From NCBI RefSeq assembly GCF_030063135.1, contig NZ_JASISO010000011.1, forward strand, positions 1 to 64,000: a stretch of 64,000 nt of DNA, read 5' to 3'. This DNA comes from Streptomyces sp. G-G2. Its GTDB lineage: Bacteria; Actinomycetota; Actinomycetes; Streptomycetales; Streptomycetaceae. Made by a program: the position numbers and the translations under genes. This document shows positions 58,776 to 64,000 of this stretch, piece by piece. Under the pieces are notes generated by a model. It ran no database searches and was not told the DNA's origin. It worked only from the letters and a program-made list of their open reading frames with translations. Position 1 is the stretch's first letter. Each line of letters begins with the position of its first letter.

Positions 58776-59819
58776 TCAGCGGGTGGGGACCGGTGCCTGG
58801 AGGTGGTCGCTGATCCACTTCATGGTGCCCTCGCCCATGCCCCGGATGTAGGTCTTGGCGTTGTGCTCGCCGCCCTGAATTACCTGCAAATGGGTCTTTA
58901 CCGGACCCTTTCCATAATTCGCGATGAATTTCTGCACATTGGGCAGGCTGCTTTCCTTGCTGCCGACCTGGAACGCGAGATAAACATCCGGGCCCGTCTT
59001 CGCCGCGAGTTCCGTGGAGAGTCGTTCCGGATTGTTGGCCTGGCGCTCGTCCTCGAATCCTTTCCACAGCGGGGAGTCCGGCACGGTGTCCGGTCCGGAG
59101 GCGATGGCGGCCTTGAATTGGTCCGGCTTCTGGAGCACGGACTTCAGCGCCGCGAAGCCGCCCGAGGAGGAGCCCATGAAGGCCCAGCCGTCCCGGGCGC
59201 GGAAGGTGCGGAAGTTGGCCCGCACCAGATCCGGGACGTCCTCCGTCAGCCAGGTTCCCATCTTCGGCTGTCCCGGGATGTCGCTGCCGTCGTAGTAGTG
59301 GGACTTGTCCGGGTTGAGGACCGGCATCACCACCAGGAACGGCAGGCTCCGGCCCTCCAGCGACCAGTGGGCGATGCTGCTCTGGAGCTTCAGACCGGCT
59401 GCCATCCAGTAATTCTTCGGAAAACCGCGGCCGCCGGGGAGCGCGATCAGCACCGGGAAGCCGCTGTGCGCGTACTGGGGTTCGAAGTACTGCTTCGGCG
59501 CCCACACCCAGACTTTGCCGGTGAAACCCGATTTCTGGCCCTCCAGGGTGGTCACGCCGATCGTCGTGCCGTCGGGGAGCCTGCTCTCCTCGTGGAACTC
59601 CGCCTCGGGGCCGGTCGGGGGCAGGGTCAGCCGCTCCGCCTCGCTCACCGGACGCGGGCTGACGCCGCTGGTGGGCGTGGCGGTCGGGGTCGTGGCCGGG
59701 GCGTCGAAGCTGACCCGGGCGCCCTGACCGGAGCAGGCCGCGAGCGAGGCGGTGAGGCAGGCGGTGAGCAGGACGGCGGCCGAGGTCGCCGTGGCCGCCG
59801 TGGTGGTGCGCGGTCTCAT
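58776..59819 (-). CDS. secreted lipoprotein esterase (alpha/beta hydrolase, esterase D/mycolyltransferase-like)
   Basis: A 347-aa lipoprotein. The signal ends SLAAC (Cys29); the domain is an alpha/beta hydrolase of the esterase D/Ag85 type with nucleophile in GSSSGG (about 215), HWSLEGRSLP and LVVMPVLNPDKSHYYDGSD. His is in IQGGEHNAKTY near the C-terminus. Probably cleaves an ester or transfers acyl groups outside the cell. Starts at 59819 or 59828. It lies between mqnA and a kinase gene, both on the other strand. Confidence 0.82.
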   Translation of the reverse strand: MRPRTTTAATATSAAVLLTACLTASLAACSGQGARVSFDAPATTPTATPTSGVSPRPVSEAERLTLPPTGPEAEFHEESRLPDGTTIGVTTLEGQKSGFTGKVWVWAPKQYFEPQYAHSGFPVLIALPGGRGFPKNYWMAAGLKLQSSIAHWSLEGRSLPFLVVMPVLNPDKSHYYDGSDIPGQPKMGTWLTEDVPDLVRANFRTFRARDGWAFMGSSSGGFAALKSVLQKPDQFKAAIASGPDTVPDSPLWKGFEDERQANNPERLSTELAAKTGPDVYLAFQVGSKESSLPNVQKFIANYGKGPVKTHLQVIQGGEHNAKTYIRGMGEGTMKWISDHLQAPVPTR

Positions 59820-59919
59820 GCCGATCACCGTGCCACGGATTCGGTGCCTCCGTGGGCCGACAGGGCCTAGTGTGCTGAGCCGTCGGGCAGGTACGGGGGA
59901 GCAGAGGACGGGGGACGCG

Positions 59920-61776
59920 ATGCAGCCGCTGGAAGCCGGTGAACCGCGGGTGATCGGGGCGTACCGGCTGCTGGGCCGCCTGGGCGCGGGCGGTATGGGC
60001 CGGGTCTACCTGGGCCGCAGCGCCGGTGGCCGTACGGTCGCGGTCAAGGTCGTGCACCCGCACTTCGCGTCGGACGACGAGTTCCGCGCCCGGTTCCGGC
60101 GTGAGGTCGCCGCCGCGCGCCGGGTGGGCGGGGAGTGGACCGCCGAGGTACTGGACGCGGACCCGGAAGCAGCCGTTCCGTGGGTGGCCACGGCCTACGT
60201 CGCCGGGCCCGCGCTGGACCGGGCGCTCGCCGCGCACGGGCCGCTGCCCGCGCGGTCCGTTCGGGCGATCGGCGCGGGGCTGGCCCGCGCGCTGGTGGCG
60301 GTGCACGCGCTGGGCCTCGTACACCGGGACGTGAAGCCCTCGAACGTGATGCTCACCCTCGACGGGCCGCGGCTGATCGACTTCGGCATCGCCCGGGCCA
60401 CGGACGGCACCGCCTCGCTGACCTCCACCGGGGTGTCGGTGGGCTCGCCCGGCTACATGGCGCCCGAGCAGATCCTCGGCAAGGGGGCCACCGGGGCTTC
60501 GGACGTTTTCTCGCTGGGTGCGGTACTGGCCTTCGCGGCGACCGGGAAGCCGCCCTTCAGCGGGGACAACGCGGCGACCCTCCTCTACAAGGTGGTGCAC
60601 GAGGAGCCCGACCTGAGCGCGGTACCGGCCGGGGAGCTGCGCGAACTGATCGCGGCCTGCCTGGCCAAGGCGGCGGCCGACCGGCCCGCCCCGGAGGCGG
60701 TCGCGGTGGCGCTCGCCGGAGCCCTGGGCGCGCCGGGCTGGCTGCCGGGGCCGCTGGTGGAGGAGGCGAGCCGGGCGAACGCGCGGCTGCTGGACCTGGA
60801 CGCGGACGTGCCGGACGCGTGGGGGGCCGCCGGTTCGTCGGGGGCCTCCGGCCTGGTGCCGTTCGCGACGCCGAGCTACGGGGACGGGGCGGGGGCCGGG
60901 GGCTCGGGCACGGGCTCGGGCTCGGGTGCGGGCTCCGGCCCGGGTGGCTCGCTCGGCTCCGGAGGTTTCGGGCCCGCGGACTCCTCGTACTCCGCTTCCG
61001 GGTCGGCTTCCGGGCCCTCGTACGACGGGTGGCGGGCCCCCGTCGGGCCGGTGGGGCCGTACGGGCTCCCGACCGGGGCGGGCGGCACGGGCGGGAGCGG
61101 GGCCGGGCACGCCGCCGGGCATGCCGAGACCGCCGCGGACGGGGTGGGCGGCGGGCAGCGCGGGGTCCGCTTGAGCGCGGCCGGGCGCCGGGTCAGCTGC
61201 ACGCTGGTGCTGGCCCTGGGCGCCGTCGCGGTGGCCCTGGGGGGCGGGCTGTACGGGCTCGGACTCCTGCCGACGGGCCCGGGCGGCGGGCACGACGTGG
61301 CCTCCGGCCGTCCGTCCGCCTCGGCGCCGGCCACCGGGTCGTCGCCCTCGGTGTCGTCGTCGGCGTCGCCGCCCGCGCCGGGGGACGGGTCCGCGCCGCC
61401 GACGCGGAGCACGCGGGAGGACGTACCCAAGGAGTTCATCGGGACCTGGAAGGGCTCGCTCACCACCAACCTCGGCCTGCCCAGCCAGTTCGAGATCACC
61501 ATCCGGGCCGGGAAGCGGGGCGCGGTCGTCGCGCGCGACACGTCGGTCATCGACCTGCTCGGGACGACCTACGACTGCAGCGGTGACTGGAAGCTCGCCG
61601 TGGCCACCGACCGCGCGCTCGTCCTGGACACCGCGGGCGGCCCCAACCCGCACCCCGGCATCTGCGCCCCCGGCTCCGCCGACGAGCGGTTCAGCCTCAC
61701 CGGGAGCGGCGCTGTGCACTACCGCTCCGGGGACAAGGCCGCCGGGAACCCGGAGGGCGACCTGACGCGGGGGTAG
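59920..61776 (+). CDS. membrane Ser/Thr protein kinase
   Basis: A 618-aa Hanks-type kinase. The glycine loop is GAGGMG (20-25), with VAVKVVHP, HRDVKPSN (about 133-140), DFG and MAPEQ. A low-complexity Gly/Ser/Ala linker (about 310-420) precedes one membrane helix (about 426-448). The extracytoplasmic part (about 505-618) is a small beta-rich domain (FIGTWKGSLTTNLGLPSQFEITI) with two cysteines. No lectin here. It lies next to the futalosine genes in other Streptomyces as well. ATG follows GGGGGAC. The signal sensed is unknown. Confidence 0.9.
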   Translation: MQPLEAGEPRVIGAYRLLGRLGAGGMGRVYLGRSAGGRTVAVKVVHPHFASDDEFRARFRREVAAARRVGGEWTAEVLDADPEAAVPWVATAYVAGPALDRALAAHGPLPARSVRAIGAGLARALVAVHALGLVHRDVKPSNVMLTLDGPRLIDFGIARATDGTASLTSTGVSVGSPGYMAPEQILGKGATGASDVFSLGAVLAFAATGKPPFSGDNAATLLYKVVHEEPDLSAVPAGELRELIAACLAKAAADRPAPEAVAVALAGALGAPGWLPGPLVEEASRANARLLDLDADVPDAWGAAGSSGASGLVPFATPSYGDGAGAGGSGTGSGSGAGSGPGGSLGSGGFGPADSSYSASGSASGPSYDGWRAPVGPVGPYGLPTGAGGTGGSGAGHAAGHAETAADGVGGGQRGVRLSAAGRRVSCTLVLALGAVAVALGGGLYGLGLLPTGPGGGHDVASGRPSASAPATGSSPSVSSSASPPAPGDGSAPPTRSTREDVPKEFIGTWKGSLTTNLGLPSQFEITIRAGKRGAVVARDTSVIDLLGTTYDCSGDWKLAVATDRALVLDTAGGPNPHPGICAPGSADERFSLTGSGAVHYRSGDKAAGNPEGDLTRG

Positions 61777-61877
61777 CCCGGGCGTTCGCCCCGGCCCCCC
61801 GCGAGGGCACCCGACCGCTGGCGTAGGCTGGATCGGTCCGGACAACCCTTGACACACCGCCGAAAGGTGACGCACCG

Positions 61878-63077
61878 GTGACCGACCAGGCCGCTCTCCA
61901 GTCTGTCCTCGACCGTGCCGCCGCAGGGGGCCGGATCACCCAGCAAGAGGCCCTCGACCTCTACCGCGACGCGCCGCTGCACGCGCTCGGCCAGGCGGCC
62001 GACGCGGTGCGCCGCCGCCGGTACGCGGGTACCGAGCACATTGCGACGTACATCATCGAGCGCAACATCAACTACACCAACGTGTGCGTCACGGCGTGCA
62101 AGTTCTGTGCCTTCTACGCGGCCCCCAAGGACACCAAGAAGGGCTGGTCCCGCGACCTCGACGACATCCTGCGCCGCTGCGCGGAGACCGTCGAGCTGGG
62201 CGGCACCCAGATCATGTTCCAGGGCGGCCACCACCCGGACTACGGCGTCGAGTACTACGAGCACCACTTCGCCGCGATCAAGAAGGCCTACCCGCAGCTG
62301 GTCATCCACTCCCTCGGCGCGTCCGAGGTCGAGCACATGGCCCGCATCTCGGGCGTCTCGGCGGAGGAGGCCATCCAGCGGATCCACGCCGCGGGCCTCG
62401 ACTCCTTCGCGGGCGCGGGCGCCGAACTCCTGCCGGAGCGGCCCCGCAAGGCGATCGCCCCGCTCAAGGAGTCCGGCGAGCGCTGGCTGGAGATCATGGA
62501 GATCGCCCACCGGCTGGGCGTGGAATCCACCTCCACCATGCTGATGGGCACCGGCGAGACCAACGCCGAGCGGATCGAGCACATCGCGATGATCCGCGAC
62601 ACCCAGGACCGTACGGGCGGCTTCCGCGCCTTCATTCCGTACACCTACCAGCCCGAGAACAACCACCTCAAGGGCCGCACCCAGGCGACGATCTTCGAGT
62701 ACCTGCGCATGATCGCGATCGCGCGGCTCTACCTCGACAACATCGCGCACATCCAGGGGTCCTGGCTGACGGTCGGCAAGGAGGCGGGCCAGCTGTCGCT
62801 GCACTACGGCGCGGACGACCTCGGCTCGATCATGCTGGAGGAGAACGTCGTCTCCTCGGCCGGTGCGAAGCACCGCTCGAACCGCATGGAGATCATCGAC
62901 CTGATTCGCAAGGCGGGCCGGACCCCGGCGCAGCGCGCGACGACGTACGAGCACCTGCTGGTCCACGACGACCCGGCGAACGACCCGGTCGACGACCGCG
63001 TGGTCTCGCACATCTCCTCGACGGCACTCGAGGGCGGCACGGCGCACCCCGAGCTGAAGCTCATCGCGACGAACTGA
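61878..63077 (+). CDS. mqnC: cyclic dehypoxanthinyl futalosine synthase MqnC (radical SAM)
   Basis: A 399-aa radical-SAM enzyme. The 4Fe-4S cluster Cys are at 70, 74 and 77 (VCVTACKFCAFYA, CxxxCxxC). Radical-SAM barrel marks include LGGTQIMFQGGHHPDYGVEYYE, ESTSTMLMGTGET and RAFIPYTYQPENNHL. It converts dehypoxanthine futalosine to its cyclic form. GTG start with GGTGACGC-type leader. The next gene starts 13 bp after the stop, which suggests an operon. Confidence 0.94.
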   Translation: MTDQAALQSVLDRAAAGGRITQQEALDLYRDAPLHALGQAADAVRRRRYAGTEHIATYIIERNINYTNVCVTACKFCAFYAAPKDTKKGWSRDLDDILRRCAETVELGGTQIMFQGGHHPDYGVEYYEHHFAAIKKAYPQLVIHSLGASEVEHMARISGVSAEEAIQRIHAAGLDSFAGAGAELLPERPRKAIAPLKESGERWLEIMEIAHRLGVESTSTMLMGTGETNAERIEHIAMIRDTQDRTGGFRAFIPYTYQPENNHLKGRTQATIFEYLRMIAIARLYLDNIAHIQGSWLTVGKEAGQLSLHYGADDLGSIMLEENVVSSAGAKHRSNRMEIIDLIRKAGRTPAQRATTYEHLLVHDDPANDPVDDRVVSHISSTALEGGTAHPELKLIATN

Positions 63078-63090
63078 CGCAGGCCTTCCC

Positions 63091-63777
63091 ATGCTGACGC
63101 TGCACACCGCGGACCTGGTCGTGACCGGGCCGTCCTCGCCGCTGCCCGTCCTGCGGGGCGGGGCGGTCCTGGTCGAGGGGGACCGGATCGCCGAGGTGGG
63201 GGCGTACGAGGACCTCGCCGGGCGGTACCCGCTGGCCCGGGTCCGGCACTGGCCCGGGGTGCTGACCCCGGGGCTGGCCGTGGCCGGGGCGGCGGCGCTG
63301 CTGGAGGGGACGTACTACCCGGACGATCCGTCCGAGACCGCCGAGCTGGGCGCCGATCCGATCACGGGGGCGGCGGAGCTGGCGGCCCTCGGCCTGACGG
63401 AGGCGCGGCGGGGGGCCAGTGCGCGGAGGGGCACGCAGAAGCTGCTGTCGCGGGGGGTGGTGGTGGTCGTCGGGTCGCTGCGCGTGGCGGCCGTCCGTAC
63501 GGCGGTGGCGCGCTCGGGGCTGACCCTGCGGGCGGACCTGGCGGTCGGCCGGGCGCCCTCTTCGGCGCCCTCTCCGGCCCTCTCTCCGGCCCCTTCCCTC
63601 GACCCCTTCGCGGGGCGGGCGTCGGTCGCCGAGGCGTTCTGCGGTGGGCTGGAGCCGGGGGGCGCGGCGCGCTTCGCGGTCTTCGACGCGCCGGACCCGG
63701 AAGCGCTGCTCGCCCTCGGCGCGACCACGTGCGTAGCCACCGTCATCGCCGGCCGCCTCCTCCACCGCCGCCGCTGA
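63091..63777 (+). CDS. imidazolonepropionase-like amidohydrolase fragment protein
   Basis: A 228-aa protein with the N-terminal composite sandwich of amidohydrolases (LTLHTADLVVTGPSSPLPVLRGGAVLVEGDRIAEVG) but no HxH metal site. The middle (SRGVVVVVGSLRVAAVRTAVARSGL) reads like the rest of a barrel much shortened, and the C-terminal GGLEPGGAARFAVFDAPDPEALLALG is the usual closing sandwich. So it is probably not a classical hydrolase. It is 13 bp from mqnC and may serve a structural or regulatory role there. A Ser/Pro/Ala repeat (about 151-168) is an insertion. Confidence 0.65.
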   Translation: MLTLHTADLVVTGPSSPLPVLRGGAVLVEGDRIAEVGAYEDLAGRYPLARVRHWPGVLTPGLAVAGAAALLEGTYYPDDPSETAELGADPITGAAELAALGLTEARRGASARRGTQKLLSRGVVVVVGSLRVAAVRTAVARSGLTLRADLAVGRAPSSAPSPALSPAPSLDPFAGRASVAEAFCGGLEPGGAARFAVFDAPDPEALLALGATTCVATVIAGRLLHRRR

Positions 63778-63840
63778 CCCTCCGGGGGCGCGGCTGAGGA
63801 TCCGGCGCGTCCGGCGCGTCCGGAGCTTCCGGGGGCCTGG

Positions 63841-63979
63841 TCCTCAAACGCCGGACGGGCTGAAGCTCCGGAGCCCGCGTTGTCGTCCGCGGCCGTGTGC
63901 GCCCTCCGGGGGCGCCTCAATCGCCGGCGAGGCTGGATGTGCCGGAGCCGGGACCTTCAGCCCGTCCGGCGATTGAGGA
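63841..63979. repeat. cluster of Streptomyces dispersed intergenic repeats
   Basis: Three copies of the short repeat CCTCAA-CGCCGG-ACGGGCTGA, at 63841-63864, 63915-63937 and (inverted) 63956-63979. Adjacent copies 1 and 3 can fold as one large hairpin. The last 223 bp of the window hold no gene. Confidence 0.75.
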
Positions 63980-64000
63980 CCGGGTGCGGGCGGAGGTCGT

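Overview
The window is high-GC actinobacterial DNA, almost certainly a Streptomyces chromosome. The grounds are strong G/C bias at third codon positions, frequent GTG starts, many 4-bp ATGA/GTGA gene overlaps, three Hanks-type Ser/Thr kinases, a recognisable afsK/afsS/afsR set, and the futalosine menaquinone genes mqnA and mqnC. No rRNA, tRNA, CRISPR array or complete insertion sequence was seen. All names come from reading motifs; nothing was searched.

Layout. 0.05-2.5 kb: FAD monooxygenase, then DoxX and an acyl-CoA-binding zinc-ribbon/OB (DUF35) gene. 2.6-4.5 kb: membrane kinase with a ricin-type lectin domain and a TTA second codon. 4.6-7.1 kb: TetR/DUF1304 pair with palindromic operators, PNPOx-like flavoprotein, cupin-like gene. 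7.4-11.2 kb: thiolase-fold lipid-transfer protein, acyl-CoA dehydrogenase, F420-type reductase, TetR regulator. 11.6-15.7 kb: kbpA-like VOC protein, afsK, cyclophilin. 15.7-21 kb: WXG/RHS polymorphic toxin, broken by at least three single-base frameshifts, with a DUF6193 candidate immunity gene. 22-28 kb: enoyl-CoA hydratase, second DUF35, second thiolase-fold protein, acyl-CoA ligase, methyltransferase. 27.9-31.7 kb: afsS and afsR. 31.8-37 kb: amidohydrolase, secreted protease with a MITE-like element at its stop codon, DUF1062, DUF3995, NUDIX. 37-43 kb: MacAB-like exporter with lipoprotein, divergent from a two-component system. 43-51 kb: glutaredoxin, possible Pyr4-type membrane cyclase, two LLM F420 oxidoreductases, SDR, N-acyl-D-amino-acid-deacylase-like enzyme, aldehyde dehydrogenase. 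51-57.6 kb: small secreted genes, broken SDR, GNAT, MerR/sliding-clamp fusion, DsbA-like protein, lytic transglycosylase, cold-shock gene. 57.8-63.8 kb: mqnA, secreted esterase, third kinase, mqnC and an amidohydrolase-like gene.

Main result. Nine copies of one dyad, CTGACG-N3-CGTCAG, lie in the window. Every copy found is just upstream of, or between, the acyl-CoA, F420, SDR and amidohydrolase genes. This points to a single TetR-type catabolic regulon spread over about 50 kb for an unidentified acyl-CoA substrate. The TetR gene at 10.6-11.2 kb, next to kbpA-afsK, is the best regulator candidate. One operator lies in the divergent gap in front of afsR, so the pathway may be wired to the AfsK-AfsR-AfsS antibiotic regulation circuit.

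Caveat. Four homopolymer frameshifts (three in the RHS gene, one in a small membrane-protein gene) could be decay or residual assembly errors.
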